64,000 nucleotides of DNA from Qaidamihabitans albus (lineage in GTDB: Bacteria; Actinomycetota; Actinomycetes; Mycobacteriales; Pseudonocardiaceae): NCBI RefSeq assembly GCF_016464705.1, contig NZ_JAEHOB010000008.1, positions 1 to 64,000 on the forward strand, written 5' to 3'. This document shows positions 27,302 through 37,994 of the stretch, piece by piece (the first letter of the stretch is position 1; each line of letters opens with the position of its first letter). The position numbers were made by a program, and so were the translations under genes. The notes beneath the pieces were generated by a model that was not told where the DNA came from, made no database searches, and saw nothing but the letters and a program-made list of their open reading frames with translations.

Positions 27302-28612
27302 GTGAACGTGCCCGGTGAGGACGGAAGCGTCAGGGTGGCGTTGCTCGGCTGCGGCACCGTCGGCAGCGAGGTCACCCGGGTGCTCATCGACGACGCCGAC
27401 GAGCTCGCGGCGCGGATCGGTGCCAAGGTCGAGCTGGCCGGGATCGCGGTCCGCCGTCCGGACAAGCATCCGGAGCTGCCGCAGCACCTGCTGACCGCCG
27501 ACGCCGGGGCGCTCGTCGAGTCCGATGTGGACGTCGTGGTGGAGCTCATCGGCGGCATCGAGCCGGTCCGCGACTGGCTGCTCACCGCGCTGCGCAAGGG
27601 AAAGGCGGTCGTCACCGCCAACAAGGCGCTGCTCTCCGAACACTCGGCGGAGCTCGCGGAGGCGGCCGGCATCTCGGGAGCCGACCTCTACTACGAGGCG
27701 TCCGTCGCCGGTGCGATCCCGCTGCTGCGGCCGCTGCGGGAGTCGCTCGCCGGGGACCGCATCACGCGCGTGATGGGCATCGTCAACGGCACCACGAACT
27801 ACATCCTGTCCGCGATGGACTCCACGGGCGCCGGCTACGCCGACACCCTAGACGAGGCGAGCAGGCTCGGTTACGCCGAGGCCGACCCGACCGCCGACGT
27901 CGACGGCTACGACGCCGCGTCCAAGGCTGCGATCCTCGCGTCGCTGGCCTTCCACACCCGGGTCACCGCCTCCGACGTGCACCGGGAGGGCATCGCCGGG
28001 ATCAGCGCTTCGGACATCGCGGCCGCCAGGCTGCTCAACCGCACGGTGAAGCTGCTGGCGATCTGCGAGCGGGTCCAAGCCGATGACGGCACCGAGTCGG
28101 TGTCCGCGCGGGTGCATCCGGTGATGATCCCGCGTACCCACCAGCTCGCCGGGGTGAACGGTGCGTTCAACGCCGTCTACGTCGAGGCCGACGCGGCCGG
28201 TGAGCTGATGTTCTACGGCCAGGGCGCGGGCGGTGCGCCGACGGCGAGCGCCGTCCTCGGCGACCTGGTGGCGGCGGCCCGCAACCGGGTCGCGGGCGGC
28301 CGAGGCCCGCGGGAGTCGGCGCACGCCGCGCTGCCGGTCCGCCCGATGGGGCAGACCCCGACGCGCTACCACATCAGCCTCGACGTCGCCGACCGTGCGG
28401 GCGTGCTCGCCCAGGTGGCGCAGGCCTTCGCGACGCACGACGTGAGCATCGCGGCGGTCCGCCAGCGCGACCGCACGTCCACCGCGAGCCTGGTGATCGT
28501 GACGCACTCCGCGCCGGACGCCGCGCTGCGCGCCACGGTGGAGGAGATCGGCAAGCTCGACGTCGTCCGCGAGGTCGTGAGCGTGATGCGGGTGGAGGGC
28601 GAGGACTCGTGA
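27302..28612 (+). CDS. hom: homoserine dehydrogenase
   Basis: NAD(P)-dependent reduction of aspartate semialdehyde to homoserine, the branch point to threonine and methionine. 436 residues with an N-terminal Rossmann motif [13 protein letters not shown], catalytic-domain marks [13 protein letters not shown] and [11 protein letters not shown], and a C-terminal ACT domain ([18 protein letters not shown]) for threonine feedback. GTG 27302 is preferred because AGGAGGT stands just upstream; an alternative GTG at 27227 overlaps the lysA stop and adds 25 unconserved residues. The stop overlaps the thrC GTG. Confidence 0.95.
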   Translation: MNVPGEDGSVRVALLGCGTVGSEVTRVLIDDADELAARIGAKVELAGIAVRRPDKHPELPQHLLTADAGALVESDVDVVVELIGGIEPVRDWLLTALRKGKAVVTANKALLSEHSAELAEAAGISGADLYYEASVAGAIPLLRPLRESLAGDRITRVMGIVNGTTNYILSAMDSTGAGYADTLDEASRLGYAEADPTADVDGYDAASKAAILASLAFHTRVTASDVHREGIAGISASDIAAARLLNRTVKLLAICERVQADDGTESVSARVHPVMIPRTHQLAGVNGAFNAVYVEADAAGELMFYGQGAGGAPTASAVLGDLVAAARNRVAGGRGPRESAHAALPVRPMGQTPTRYHISLDVADRAGVLAQVAQAFATHDVSIAAVRQRDRTSTASLVIVTHSAPDAALRATVEEIGKLDVVREVVSVMRVEGEDS

Positions 28613-29688
28613 ACCCGGGCATCGTGGGCGTCGAGCCGGGCTCGCCCGGCATCATCAACACCTACCCGGCGCGCATCCCGATCCCCGAGGGCGCGCAGGT
28701 GGTGACCCTCGGCGAGGGGAACACGCCGCTGCTGTCGGCGCCGTACCTCTCCGAGGCCACCGGTTGCGCCGTCTACCTCAAGGTGGAGGGCGCTAATCCC
28801 ACCGGCTCGTTCAAGGACCGCGGCATGACGGTCGCGATCACGCACGCGCTGGCCAGCGGTCTGCAGGCGGTGATCTGCGCGTCCACCGGCAACACCTCGG
28901 CATCGGCGTCCGCCTACGCCGCCCGTGCGGGCCTGACCAGCGCCGTGCTCGTGCCGCAGGGCAAGATCGCGCTCGGCAAGATGGCCCAGGCGGTGCTGCA
29001 CGGGGCGCGGATCCTCCAGGTCGACGGCAACTTCGACGACTGCCTGGAGCTGGCCCGCAAGACTGCGGCCGACTACCCGGTGACGCTGGTGAACTCCGTC
29101 AACCCGGTGCGCCTTGTCGGGCAGAAGAGCGCCGCGTGGGAGATCTGCGACGTGCTCGGCTTCGCGCCGGACATCCACTGCCTGCCGGTCGGAAACGCGG
29201 GCAACATCACCGCCTACTGGGCCGGTTACACCGAGTACGCCGCCGATGGTGTGGTGGAAAGCACACCACGAATGTTCGGTTTCCAGGCGGCGGGTGCGGC
29301 GCCGCTCGTGCACGGTGAGCCGGTGGCCCTGCCGGAGACGGTCGCCACCGCCATCCGGGTAGGCAGCCCGGCCTCGTGGGAGCCGGCCGTGCGGGCGAAG
29401 AACGCCAGCGGCGGCCTGTTCGACGCGGTCACCGACGAGCGCATCCTCGAGGCGTACCGGCTGCTCGCCCGCCGTGAGGGCGTGTTCGTCGAGCCCGCGT
29501 CCGCCACCAGCGTCGCGGGCCTGCTGCAGACCGCCGCCGACGGGCGTATCCCGCGTGGCTCGACCGTGGTGTGCACGGTGACCGGTCACGGGCTGAAGGA
29601 TCCGGCGACCGCGCTGGAGGGCAACGTCGAGGTGGAGCCGCTCTCCGTCGACCCCCGCGCCGTCGCCACGGCGCTCGAGCTCTCATGA
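28609..29688 (+). CDS. thrC: threonine synthase
   Basis: PLP enzyme converting O-phosphohomoserine to threonine. 359 residues, the short bacterial form. The PLP Lys lies in [12 protein letters not shown], and [17 protein letters not shown] and the phosphate-binding [13 protein letters not shown] are typical. GTG 28609 overlaps the hom stop (GTGA), and the stop overlaps the thrB ATG (ATGA), so translation is coupled through the whole branch. Confidence 0.97.
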   Translation: MNPGIVGVEPGSPGIINTYPARIPIPEGAQVVTLGEGNTPLLSAPYLSEATGCAVYLKVEGANPTGSFKDRGMTVAITHALASGLQAVICASTGNTSASASAYAARAGLTSAVLVPQGKIALGKMAQAVLHGARILQVDGNFDDCLELARKTAADYPVTLVNSVNPVRLVGQKSAAWEICDVLGFAPDIHCLPVGNAGNITAYWAGYTEYAADGVVESTPRMFGFQAAGAAPLVHGEPVALPETVATAIRVGSPASWEPAVRAKNASGGLFDAVTDERILEAYRLLARREGVFVEPASATSVAGLLQTAADGRIPRGSTVVCTVTGHGLKDPATALEGNVEVEPLSVDPRAVATALELS

Positions 29689-30572
29689 GCTTCGAGATCA
29701 CGGTCCCCGCGTCCACGGCGAACCTCGGCTCCGGGTTCGACGCCCTCGGCATGGCACTCGGCCTGCACGACGTGATCGAGGTGCGGGTCACCGGCTCGGG
29801 GCTGAAGGTGGAGGTGCTCGACGCCGGTGCGGGCGAGCAGGCCGGCGTGCCGACCGACGAGAACCACCTCGTGGTGCGGGCGCTGCGCCGCGCGTGCACG
29901 CTGCTCGACGTCGACGTGCCCGGCCTGCACCTGCGTTGTCACAACGCGATCCCGCACGCGCGCGGGCTCGGCTCCTCGGCCGCCGCGGTGGTCGCCGGGA
30001 TCGCCGCAGGCTACGCACTGGCCGGCCGGGAGCCGGACGATGAGGCGTTGCAGCTCGCGGCGGCGTTCGAGGGCCACGCCGACAACGCGGCCGCCAGCCT
30101 GTACGGCGGTGCGGTGATCGCCTGGCAGGAGAACGGACGGTTCCACGCGGAGCGGCTCGAACCGCACCCGACGCTGCGGCCCGTGCTCGCCGTGCCCGCG
30201 GAGCGCTCGTCCACCCGTGCCGCCAGGGGCCTGCTGCCCGAACAGGTGCCGCACGCCGACGCGGCGTTCACGGCGGGCCGTGCCGCGCTCGCCGTGCACG
30301 CGCTCACCACGCGCCCGGAGCTGCTGCTGCCCGCCACCGAGGACCGGCTGCACCAGGACTACCGGGAACCCGCCTTCCCGGCCAGCATGCGGCTCGTGCG
30401 CGCCTTGCGCGCGCAGGGCGTGGCCGCGGCCGTGTCCGGCGCGGGGCCCTCCGTGATCGCGTTCACGACGACGGGAATACTCCCGGCCGGCACCGGTGTT
30501 GAACACTTCGAGGTCACCGAGATGCCCGTCGATCCGTTCGGCGTGCAGGTGGCCGCCGGAAGTCGCCGGTAG
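29685..30572 (+). CDS. thrB: homoserine kinase
   Basis: GHMP-family kinase phosphorylating homoserine for threonine synthase. 295 residues; N-terminal [21 protein letters not shown] loop [17 protein letters not shown], and C-terminal [16 protein letters not shown] are the three GHMP motifs. ATG 29685 overlaps the thrC stop; the longer open frame from 29571 is within thrC and is not used. Last gene of the amino-acid block, followed by a 332-bp gap before rho. Confidence 0.97.
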   Translation: MSFEITVPASTANLGSGFDALGMALGLHDVIEVRVTGSGLKVEVLDAGAGEQAGVPTDENHLVVRALRRACTLLDVDVPGLHLRCHNAIPHARGLGSSAAAVVAGIAAGYALAGREPDDEALQLAAAFEGHADNAAASLYGGAVIAWQENGRFHAERLEPHPTLRPVLAVPAERSSTRAARGLLPEQVPHADAAFTAGRAALAVHALTTRPELLLPATEDRLHQDYREPAFPASMRLVRALRAQGVAAAVSGAGPSVIAFTTTGILPAGTGVEHFEVTEMPVDPFGVQVAAGSRR

Positions 30573-30904
30573 AACGCCGGCCACCGCGAGGCACGCCACG
30601 CGGGGGGTGGTTGTTGCACCTCGACCTCGGGCGGTCTACCCTCGGGGGCGTTCGGTCACCGTGCATATTCCGCACCCGGTGCTGGTTCCGGGATCATCCC
30701 GGATCGCATCTTCTGTCACTCAAGACGGGCTCCCGGTAACCACGGTGGGCGATTCAATCCCGTGCTGGCGGTTCCACCGCTGTGGCGAGCACGTCTCGGC
30801 TGGGGCGGTCCGCACTGGGAACTAGAACGCCGTCTCGCAATTCGGACGCGGGCGGCGGTCCGCTGGTCCGCCGTGGAGGCGTGGGCCGGTAAGGAAGGAC
30901 ATGT
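30573..30904. other. rho leader region
   Basis: 332 bp between thrB and rho without a convincing gene. It holds a stem-loop TCCGGGAT/ATCCCGGA at 30687-30703, which may end the threonine block or act in the rho leader, and an AAGGAAGG ribosome site just before rho. Long rho leaders are common in bacteria and often autoregulatory; no specific element is recognised here. Confidence 0.5.
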
Positions 30905-32914
30905 GTGAGCAACACCGATCTCTTGAGCGGCGACGTGAACACCCAGGCTGAGACGCCGGGTACCGGGGAGCAGACGCCGCAGGCCAATGGCGTCGAGGGC
31001 GCCGAGGCGGCGCCGAAGCGGCGCCCGGGCGGGTTGTCCGGCATGGTCATCGCCGATCTGCGCGCTCTGGCCGGCGAACTGGGCATCAACGACACCACAG
31101 GAATGCGCAAGGGGGACCTGATCGCTGCGATCCGTGAGCGCCAGGGCAAGTCCAAGCGCGTCAGGTCCACCGCGGCCGACGGCGACACCCTGCCGCTCGA
31201 CGGCGTGGGCGAGACCAAGCAGGCCGAGAAGCCGAAGGGCCGCGCGGAGGCGCCGGCCGAGCAGGCCGCACCCGCTCCGGCGGAGCGGGAGGCCCCGGCC
31301 GCAAGGCAGGACATCGTGGCGCCGGCTCCGGCCGAGGACGGCCAGCCGCAGTCCGACGAGGGCGGCCGTCCCAGCCGCCGTCGCCGCAGCTCCGGCCGCC
31401 AGAGTGGCGGTCAGGACGCGGGCGGACAGCAGCGCGGGGAGGCCGGCGAGCAGCGTGAACCGCGCGAGCAGCGCGGCCAGCGCGGCGGCGAGGCGTCCAC
31501 GGACCAGCGTGAGCAGCGCGGCGGTGGCGGTGACCAGCGCGACCAGCGCGACCAGCGCGAGCAGCGCGACCAGCGCGAGCAGCGCGACCAGCGCCGCCAG
31601 AACAACCAGCGTGGCCAGCAGGGGCAGGGCCAGGGCCAGCAGGGGCAGCAGAACAACACCGATGACGACGACGAGCGTGGTGGCCGGCGTGGCCGGCGCT
31701 TCCGTGACCGTCGCCGGCGCGGTGGCCGCGGCGAGAGCGGCGGCGGCAGCCCCGACACCGAGATCCGCGAGGACGACGTCCTGCTGCCCGTCGCGGGCAT
31801 CCTTGACGTGCTGGACAACTACGCGTTCGTCCGCACCTCGGGTTACCTGGCCGGGCCGAACGACGTGTACGTCTCGCTGTCGCTCGTGCGCAAGTTCGGG
31901 CTGCGCCGTGGTGACGCGATCACCGGCGTCGTCCGCCAGCCGCGCGAGGGCGAGCAGCAGCGGCAGAAGTTCAACCCGCTGGTGCGCGTCGACACGATCA
32001 ACGGGCTGGAGCCCGAGGTCGCCAAGAAGCGGCCCGAGTTCACCAAGCTGACGCCGCTGTACCCGAACGAGCGGCTGCGCCTTGAGACCTCGTCGAACAA
32101 GCTGACCACCCGGGTGATCGACCTGGTGATGCCGGTCGGCAAGGGTCAGCGCGCGCTGATCGTCTCGCCGCCGAAGGCCGGTAAGACGACGATCATGCAG
32201 GACATCGCGAACGCGATCGCGACGAACAACCCCGAGTGCCATCTGATGGTCGTGCTCGTGGACGAGCGGCCGGAAGAGGTCACCGACATGCAGCGGTCGG
32301 TGCAGGGCGAGGTCATCGCCTCCACCTTCGACCGCCCGCCGTCGGACCACACCTCGGCGGCCGAGCTGTCCATCGAGCGCGCCAAGCGCCTGGTGGAGAT
32401 GGGCCACGACGTGGTCGTCCTGCTCGACTCGATCACCCGCCTCGGCCGTGCCTACAACCTGGCGGCCCCGGCGTCCGGCCGGATCCTCTCCGGTGGTGTC
32501 GACTCGACCGCGCTGTTCCCGCCGAAGCGGTTCCTCGGCGCGGCGCGCAACATCGAGGACGGCGGCTCGCTGACGATCTTCGCCACGGCGATGGTGGAGA
32601 CCGGCTCGACCGGTGACACGGTGATCTTCGAGGAGTTCAAGGGCACCGGCAACGCCGAGCTCAAGCTGGACCGCAAGATCGCCGAGCGGCGCGTCTTCCC
32701 CGCGGTGGATGTCAACCCGTCCGGTACCCGCAAGGAGGAGCTGCTGCTCTCGCCGGACGAGCTCGGCGTGACGCACAAGCTGCACCGGGTGCTGCACGCG
32801 CTCGACTCGCAGCAGGCCATCGACCTGCTACTGGACCGGCTGCGCAAGACGAAGACCAACATCGAGTTCCTGATGCAGGTCTCGAAGACCGCGCCGGGTA
32901 CCGACGACGACTGA
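30905..32914 (+). CDS. rho: transcription termination factor Rho
   Basis: Hexameric RNA helicase ending transcription. 669 residues against about 420 in E. coli: after the N-terminal SAP-like segment ([15 protein letters not shown]) there is a long low-complexity insertion, about residues 75-290, rich in Gln, Arg, Glu and Gly with tandem DQREQR units (DNA repeat near 31530-31600). The RNA-binding domain starts [20 protein letters not shown]; Walker A KAGKTT has Gly426-Lys427-Thr428, followed by [13 protein letters not shown] and [14 protein letters not shown] start after AAGGAAGG. Such insertions are known in actinobacterial Rho proteins. Confidence 0.97.
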   Translation: MSNTDLLSGDVNTQAETPGTGEQTPQANGVEGAEAAPKRRPGGLSGMVIADLRALAGELGINDTTGMRKGDLIAAIRERQGKSKRVRSTAADGDTLPLDGVGETKQAEKPKGRAEAPAEQAAPAPAEREAPAARQDIVAPAPAEDGQPQSDEGGRPSRRRRSSGRQSGGQDAGGQQRGEAGEQREPREQRGQRGGEASTDQREQRGGGGDQRDQRDQREQRDQREQRDQRRQNNQRGQQGQGQGQQGQQNNTDDDDERGGRRGRRFRDRRRRGGRGESGGGSPDTEIREDDVLLPVAGILDVLDNYAFVRTSGYLAGPNDVYVSLSLVRKFGLRRGDAITGVVRQPREGEQQRQKFNPLVRVDTINGLEPEVAKKRPEFTKLTPLYPNERLRLETSSNKLTTRVIDLVMPVGKGQRALIVSPPKAGKTTIMQDIANAIATNNPECHLMVVLVDERPEEVTDMQRSVQGEVIASTFDRPPSDHTSAAELSIERAKRLVEMGHDVVVLLDSITRLGRAYNLAAPASGRILSGGVDSTALFPPKRFLGAARNIEDGGSLTIFATAMVETGSTGDTVIFEEFKGTGNAELKLDRKIAERRVFPAVDVNPSGTRKEELLLSPDELGVTHKLHRVLHALDSQQAIDLLLDRLRKTKTNIEFLMQVSKTAPGTDDD

Positions 32915-32931
32915 GGAACCCGCCGCCAGGG

Positions 32932-32975
32932 TCGTGAGTGTTCGCCCGAGTTCTAACGCGGGTACGCACTCACGA
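32932..32975. repeat. palindromic gene-end repeat, copy 3
   Basis: 44-bp imperfect palindrome, core GAGTTCTAAC with CGTGAGTG/CACTCACG ends, extended by pairing CCAGGG/CCCTGG flanks. It follows rho by about 18 nt and is the most diverged of the eight copies together with copy 6. Confidence 0.7.
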
Positions 32976-33110
32976 GCCCTGGCGTCCGGAACACTCACGG
33001 CGCCCGGCGCGTTGAAACCCCTGTCAGCGCGTCTGGCAGAATCGATCCGCTGTAGTCCGGCACCGGTTCACCCCGTACGCGGGGACCCGGAGCCAACGAG
33101 AGAGGACACC

Positions 33111-33338
33111 ATGAAGAGCGGTATTCACCCTGACTACGGGGTCACCAACGTGACCTGTGGCTGCGGAAACACCTTCACCACCCGTAGCACCAAGGCCGAC
33201 GGCAACATCCACGTCGAGATCTGCTCCAACTGCCACCCGTTCTACACCGGCAAGCAGAAGATCATGGACACCGGTGGCCGGGTCGCGCGGTTCGAGGCTC
33301 GCTACGGCAAGCGGTCGAAGAAGTCCGGCAGCAAGTAG
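33111..33338 (+). CDS. rpmE: 50S ribosomal protein L31
   Basis: 75-residue ribosomal protein of the large subunit. It is the zinc-ribbon (C+) form: [20 protein letters not shown] and [13 protein letters not shown] give four Cys for a zinc site, with the usual basic tail. ATG 33111 follows a GAGAGGA ribosome site; the longer open frame from 32934 runs through the palindrome and is rejected. A strong hairpin follows at 33349. Confidence 0.97.
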   Translation: MKSGIHPDYGVTNVTCGCGNTFTTRSTKADGNIHVEICSNCHPFYTGKQKIMDTGGRVARFEARYGKRSKKSGSK

Positions 33339-33348
33339 CTTCACCGAC

Positions 33349-33384
33349 GGCGCCCGCGCCTGCCCCCAGGGCAGGGCGGGCGCC
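33349..33384 (+). terminator. rpmE terminator hairpin
   Basis: GGCGCCCGC-GCCTGCCC pairs with GGGCAGG-GCGGGCGCC (one bulge) around a short loop, followed by TTTCT. It lies 10 nt after the rpmE stop. Confidence 0.75.
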
Positions 33385-33422
33385 GTTTCTCTGTTCACCC
33401 TCCCAAGGGAATGAGGTCAGCT

Positions 33423-34496
33423 GTGGATTCGAGTTCGCTGCGCGGACTGCTCGACGAGTACGCCGAGCTGGAGGAACAGCTCGGGGACCCGTCGGTGCAC
33501 GCCGACCAGGCTCGGGCCCGCAAGCTGGGCCGCCGCTACGCCGAGCTGGCGCCGGTCGTCAAGACACTGGGGGAGCTGGACGCTGTCCGCTCCGACCTGG
33601 CCGCCGCGAAGGAGCTCGCCGCCGAGGACCCGGCCTTCGCGGCGGAGGCCGAGGAGCTCGCCGAGCGGATCCCGCGGCTGGAGAACCGGCTGACGGAGCT
33701 GCTGCTGCCCCGCGATCCCTACGACGGTGCGGACGTGGTCATGGAGATCAAGTCGGGCGAGGGCGGCGAGGAGTCCGCACTGTTCGCCGGTGACCTCCTG
33801 CGCATGTACCTGCGCTACGCCGAACGGAAGGGCTGGAAGGCGGAGGTGCTGGACGCGACCGAGTCCGACCTCGGCGGGTACAAGGACGTGACCGTCTCCA
33901 TCAAGGGCCGCGGCGGCGAGGCCGACGGGGTGTGGGCGCGGCTGAAGTTCGAGGGCGGTGTGCACCGGGTGCAGCGGGTGCCCGCGACCGAGTCCCAGGG
34001 GCGCATCCACACCTCCGCTGCCGGTGTGCTGATCTACCCCGAGCCGGAGGAGGTCGAGGTCGAGCTCGACCCGAACGACCTGCGCATCGACGTGTTCCGC
34101 TCGTCGGGGCCCGGTGGGCAGAGCGTGAACACCACGGACTCGGCGGTCCGGGTGACGCACCTGCCGACCGGGATCGTGGTGTCCTGCCAGAACGAGAAGT
34201 CGCAGATCCAGAACCGGGCGCGGGCGATCCGGGTCCTCCAGGCGCGGTTGCAGGCGATGGCCGAGGAGGAGGCCGCGGCGAAGGCGGCCGATGCCCGCCG
34301 CTCCCAGGTGCGCACCGTGGACCGCTCGGAGCGGGTCCGCACCTACAACTACCCGGAGAACCGGATCTCCGACCACCGGGTGAACTACAAGGCGTACAAC
34401 CTGGACCAGGTGCTCGACGGCGACCTGAGCGGCGTGCTCGACTCGCTGGCCGACGCCGACCGGGAGGAGCGGCTGGCCGCCACGCAGCCCGCCTGA
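33423..34496 (+). CDS. prfA: peptide chain release factor 1
   Basis: Stop-codon (UAA/UAG) release factor, 357 residues. The GGQ catalytic motif is at residues 231-233 in [10 protein letters not shown], with the upstream domain [20 protein letters not shown], and the C-terminal [23 protein letters not shown] 33423 is preferred for its GAGG ribosome site 6 nt upstream; ATG 33411 is in frame but has poor spacing. It is next to prmC, which encodes the enzyme modifying the GGQ glutamine. Confidence 0.96.
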   Translation: MDSSSLRGLLDEYAELEEQLGDPSVHADQARARKLGRRYAELAPVVKTLGELDAVRSDLAAAKELAAEDPAFAAEAEELAERIPRLENRLTELLLPRDPYDGADVVMEIKSGEGGEESALFAGDLLRMYLRYAERKGWKAEVLDATESDLGGYKDVTVSIKGRGGEADGVWARLKFEGGVHRVQRVPATESQGRIHTSAAGVLIYPEPEEVEVELDPNDLRIDVFRSSGPGGQSVNTTDSAVRVTHLPTGIVVSCQNEKSQIQNRARAIRVLQARLQAMAEEEAAAKAADARRSQVRTVDRSERVRTYNYPENRISDHRVNYKAYNLDQVLDGDLSGVLDSLADADREERLAATQPA

Positions 34497-34518
34497 CCCG
34501 CCGCCCCGCCGCCCGCCC

Positions 34519-34564
34519 CTCGTGAGTGGCCACGCGAGTTAGAACTCGTGTGCGCACTCACGAG
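34519..34564. repeat. palindromic gene-end repeat, copy 4
   Basis: 46-bp palindrome with core GAGTTAGAACTC between prfA and prmC, both on the plus strand. This copy is therefore not at a convergent junction, so it should separate prfA and prmC transcripts if it terminates. Confidence 0.8.
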
Positions 34565-34626
34565 GCGCGCGGGTCGGTGGGTGTACCTCCCGAGCGCGGG
34601 GGCATCGTTGTGCCAGGCTTGGACCC

Positions 34627-35505
34627 GTGAACAGACAGCCCTTGCGCCTGGCGATCATGGAGGCGACCCGGATCCTGGAGGACGCCGGCGTGGCCTCCCC
34701 GCGGGCCGATGCCGAACTGATCGCCTCCCACGTGCTCGGCGTCGAGCGCGGGCGGCTTCCGCTCGTGCCGCTGGTCGACCCGCCGGTCGTGGAGGCCATC
34801 CGGCAGCTCGTGATGCGGCGCGCCAAGCGGGTGCCGTTGCAGCACCTCACCGGCTGGGCCGCGCTCGGCGACATCACGGTCGACATCGGCCCCGGCGTCT
34901 TCGTGCCGCGCCCGGAGACCGAGCTGCTCCTCGAATGGGGCCTGAAGCTGCTGAAGGGCCGCGAGTACCCGGTTGTCGTCGACCTGTGCACCGGTTCGGG
35001 CGTGCTCGCGCTCGCGGTGGCGCACGCCAGACCGGACGCGGTGGTGTACGCGGTGGACGTCGACCCGAACGCGCTGGCGTGGGCCAGGCACAACGCCGAC
35101 CTGCGCGCCGCGGCCGGGGACACGTCGATCAGGCTCTACTCGGGCGACGTCACCGACGCGACGGTGTTCGCCGAGCTCGACGGACTGGTCGACCTCGTAC
35201 TGTGCAACCCGCCGTACGTTCCGCAGGGCACCCAGGTGCCGCCGGAGGTGGCCGAGCACGATCCTCCGGTGGCCGTGTTCGCGCCCGGCGGCGGACTCGA
35301 GGTCATCAGGCACGTGGTCGCGGCTGCGGCGCGGCTGCTGCGCCCCGGCGGCGGAGTGGCCATCGAGCACGACGACACGCACGGCAAGGCGGTGCCCGCG
35401 CTGTTGAGCGCGCGCCGCGTGCTCACCGATGTCGTGGACCACCCGGACCTGGCGGGGCGCCCGCGATTCGTCACCGCGCTGCGGACAGTAGGCTCTGCCG
35501 CATGA
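34627..35505 (+). CDS. prmC: release factor glutamine N5-methyltransferase
   Basis: SAM-dependent enzyme methylating the Gln of the release-factor GGQ motif. 292 residues; SAM motif VVDLCTGSGVLALAVA and the catalytic NPPY (LVLCNPPYVPQ) are clear, with an N-terminal helical domain containing RVPLQHLTGWA. GTG start after GCTTGGACCC, with no strong ribosome site. The stop overlaps the tsaC ATG (ATGA). Formerly called HemK. Confidence 0.95.
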   Translation: MNRQPLRLAIMEATRILEDAGVASPRADAELIASHVLGVERGRLPLVPLVDPPVVEAIRQLVMRRAKRVPLQHLTGWAALGDITVDIGPGVFVPRPETELLLEWGLKLLKGREYPVVVDLCTGSGVLALAVAHARPDAVVYAVDVDPNALAWARHNADLRAAAGDTSIRLYSGDVTDATVFAELDGLVDLVLCNPPYVPQGTQVPPEVAEHDPPVAVFAPGGGLEVIRHVVAAAARLLRPGGGVAIEHDDTHGKAVPALLSARRVLTDVVDHPDLAGRPRFVTALRTVGSAA

Positions 35506-36152
35506 GCGCCATCTACGACTGCAGCGAGCCGGTGACCAGGGCGGACGGGCTGAAGGCAGCGGCCTCCGCGGTGCGCTCCGGCAGGCTCGTGGTGCTGCCG
35601 ACCGACACCGTCTACGGCATCGGCGCGGACGCCTTCGACTCCGGCGCCGTGCGGTCGCTGCTCCAGGCCAAGCATCGCGGGCCCGACATGCCCGTCGGCG
35701 TGCTCGTCGGCTCCTGGTCCACAGTGGACGGCCTGGTGCTCGGCGTCACGCCGCAGGCGCGTGCGCTGATCGAGGCGTTCTGGCCCGGCGACCTCTCGAT
35801 CGTGCTGCCGCACGCGCCCAGCCTCAGCTGGGACCTCGGCACCACCAGGGGCACGGTGATGCTGCGGATGCCGCTGCACCCGGTGGCGCTGGAGCTGCTG
35901 CGCGATGTCGGCCCGATGGCCGTGTCGAGTGCCAACGTCTCCGGCAGGCCGCCCGCAGCCACGGCGGAGGAGGCGCGGGAGCAGCTCGGCGAGTCCGTCG
36001 CGGTCTACCTGGACGGGGGGCCGACCGGCGAGGCGGTGCCGTCGACGATCGTCGATCTCACCGGGGACGAGCCGGTGCTGCTGCGCGAGGGCGCGGTGTC
36101 CGCCGACGCGGTGTCGGAGGTCCTCGGCATCGAGCTCAGCCCGCGGTCATGA
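35502..36152 (+). CDS. tsaC: L-threonylcarbamoyladenylate synthase (Sua5/YwlC/TsaC)
   Basis: Makes threonylcarbamoyl-AMP for the t6A modification at tRNA position 37. 216 residues, a YrdC-like domain with LVVLPTDTVYGIGADAF, the KHRGPDMPVGVLV loop and AVSSANVSGRPPAATAEE. The short length means the C-terminal Sua5 domain is missing, as in many actinobacterial members. Start overlaps prmC; the longer open frame from 34548 is antithetical to prmC and not used. Confidence 0.94.
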   Translation: MSAIYDCSEPVTRADGLKAAASAVRSGRLVVLPTDTVYGIGADAFDSGAVRSLLQAKHRGPDMPVGVLVGSWSTVDGLVLGVTPQARALIEAFWPGDLSIVLPHAPSLSWDLGTTRGTVMLRMPLHPVALELLRDVGPMAVSSANVSGRPPAATAEEAREQLGESVAVYLDGGPTGEAVPSTIVDLTGDEPVLLREGAVSADAVSEVLGIELSPRS

Positions 36153-36222
36153 CGGTGCGGCGCGGCGGTAGCGTTGCGCCTCGTGACCGAGCAGTACCTG
36201 GCGCACGGAGGATGACGACTTC

Positions 36223-37386
36223 GTGACGCCATCCCTGACCGCGGGCCTTCCCATCCGCGAGTACATCCTCGTCGGCCTCATCAGCGCGGCGGTGACGTTC
36301 CTGCTCACCGCCCTCGTGCGACGTTTCGCCATCAGAGCCGGAGCGGTGGCCGTTCCGCGGCAGCGCGACGTGCACGTGATCCCGATCCCGAGAATGGGCG
36401 GGCTCGCGATGTACCTCGGCGTGGCCGGTGGCATGGCGATGGCCCACCAGCTGCCGGTCCTGCGGCGCGCGTTCGAGTACTCCTTCGACCCGGTCGCCGT
36501 GCTCGTCGGCGGCGGGGCGATCGTGCTCATCGGCGCCCTCGACGACCGCTTCGAGCTCGACGCCTGGACCAAGCTCGCCGGGCAGGTGATGTGTGCGGGC
36601 ATTCTCGTCCTGTTCGGACTGCAGTGGGTGTCGTTCTGGGTGCCCTGGGGCGGCGACGGGGCCGCGCTCGGGCAGGTCCTGATCCTCGACCGCAACCAGG
36701 GCGGGCTGGTGGCCGTGCTGCTGGTGGTGGTGATGGTCAACGCGATGAACTTCGTCGACGGCCTGGACGGGCTGGCCGGCGGCCTCGGCCTGATCGCCGC
36801 GGCGGCCACCTGCGCGTTCTCCCTCGGCCTGCTCGCCTCCTCCGGCGGTGACGTCGGCACCTACCCGCCCGCGCTCATCGCCGCGACGCTGGCCGGTGCC
36901 TGTCTCGGCTTCCTGCCGCACAACTTCCAGCCCGCGAAGATATTCATGGGTGACTCGGGTTCGATGATGATCGGGCTGATGCTGGCAGCCGCGAGCACAT
37001 CCGCGTCCGGCAAGATCAACTACACCTCCTTCGACGCCACCGACGTGGTCGCGCTGCTCTCCCCGCTGTTCGTCGTCGCCGCGGTGCTGTTCCTGCCGCT
37101 GCTGGACCTGGTGCTCGCGGTCGTGCGGCGCACACGGCGCGGCGAGAGCCCGTTCGCGGCCGACAAGATGCACCTGCACCACCGCCTGCTGGAGATCGGC
37201 CACTCGCAGCGCCGCGCGGTGCTGCTGATCTACCTGTGGGCGGGGATCCTCGCTTTCGGCGCCGTCTCGGTGACCCTGTTCGACACCGCCGCGGTGTTCT
37301 GGATCATGTGCGGGGGCCTGCTGGTGGCCGGGCTCATCTCGGTCATCCCTAGACTGAGGTCGAGAAACCAGCAGGGAGCTTCATGA
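36223..37386 (+). CDS. wecA: undecaprenyl-phosphate sugar-1-phosphate transferase (WecA/Rfe, MraY family)
   Basis: Polytopic membrane enzyme starting lipid-linked glycans by moving GlcNAc-1-phosphate (or a related sugar) to a polyprenyl phosphate; in actinobacteria it starts the arabinogalactan linkage unit. 387 residues with about 11 helices. Key sites: QRDVHVIPIPRMGGLAMY, LIGALDDRFELD (Asp pair), NAMNFVDGLDGLAGG, FMGDSGSMMIG and DKMHLHHRLLEIG. GTG start. Its stop overlaps the next gene's ATG. Confidence 0.93.
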   Translation: MTPSLTAGLPIREYILVGLISAAVTFLLTALVRRFAIRAGAVAVPRQRDVHVIPIPRMGGLAMYLGVAGGMAMAHQLPVLRRAFEYSFDPVAVLVGGGAIVLIGALDDRFELDAWTKLAGQVMCAGILVLFGLQWVSFWVPWGGDGAALGQVLILDRNQGGLVAVLLVVVMVNAMNFVDGLDGLAGGLGLIAAAATCAFSLGLLASSGGDVGTYPPALIAATLAGACLGFLPHNFQPAKIFMGDSGSMMIGLMLAAASTSASGKINYTSFDATDVVALLSPLFVVAAVLFLPLLDLVLAVVRRTRRGESPFAADKMHLHHRLLEIGHSQRRAVLLIYLWAGILAFGAVSVTLFDTAAVFWIMCGGLLVAGLISVIPRLRSRNQQGAS

Positions 37387-37994
37387 CTGACAGTGCAAAT
37401 GAGAACGGTGACGTGCCTGCTCGGGAGAGCGGTCGCACGCGCCCGGCGGAGCCCCACGATGGTGGCGGCGGGGCGCGCCAGCAGGAAGGAAGGGCAGACG
37501 AGATCGAGTCCGGGCCCCGGCGACGCGATCGGGTCGCGCGTTTCCAGACAGGCACTGACAGCGCAAACCGCAATCCGCACGCCGAGCAGGTGCTCAAGCT
37601 GGCCGACGCCATGCTGAAGGGCGCACTGTGGCCCGGTGTGATCACCGTCGTGCTGGCCGCCGTGGTCGCCACCGTCTGGGTCGGTGTGCCCGGCCTGCTC
37701 GGTGCCCTCGTCGGCGGCCTGGTCGCGTTCGGCTCGTCGCTGGCCACGCTGTGGATGATGCGCAAGACCTCCGCCATGGACCCGATGGGGGTGCTGGCCG
37801 TCGCGCTCGGCGGCTACATCTTCAAGCTCCTCGTGCTGCTCGGCGTGATGATGCTGCTCGGCGGTATCGACGCGCTGCACCGCTACGCGCTCGCATTCAC
37901 CATGCTCGCGGTGATCATCGTGTGGGCCGGCGCCGAGGTGGTCGCGTTCAAGCGGACCAAGATCCCGACGATCATCCCCGACTCCTCCGGGTAG
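37383..37994 (+). CDS. AtpI-like membrane protein upstream of the ATP synthase operon
   Basis: 203-residue protein: a hydrophilic, acidic/Arg-rich N-terminal half of about 65 residues, then four hydrophobic segments (GVITVVLAAVVATVWVGV, LLGALVGGLVAFGSSLATLW, GVLAVALGGYIFKLLVLLGV, LAFTMLAVIIVWAGAEVVAF). Its place before atpB and helix pattern fit the ATP synthase protein I/AtpI group, which helps assemble the c-ring in other bacteria. The start overlaps wecA. Role by position and topology; sequence match is weak. Confidence 0.8.
   Translation: MTDSANENGDVPARESGRTRPAEPHDGGGGARQQEGRADEIESGPRRRDRVARFQTGTDSANRNPHAEQVLKLADAMLKGALWPGVITVVLAAVVATVWVGVPGLLGALVGGLVAFGSSLATLWMMRKTSAMDPMGVLAVALGGYIFKLLVLLGVMMLLGGIDALHRYALAFTMLAVIIVWAGAEVVAFKRTKIPTIIPDSSG

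Noticed and set aside
31500-31620. Intergenic or CRISPR-like repeat
   Set aside because: The repeats are in frame inside rho and encode DQREQR units of the known low-complexity insertion.
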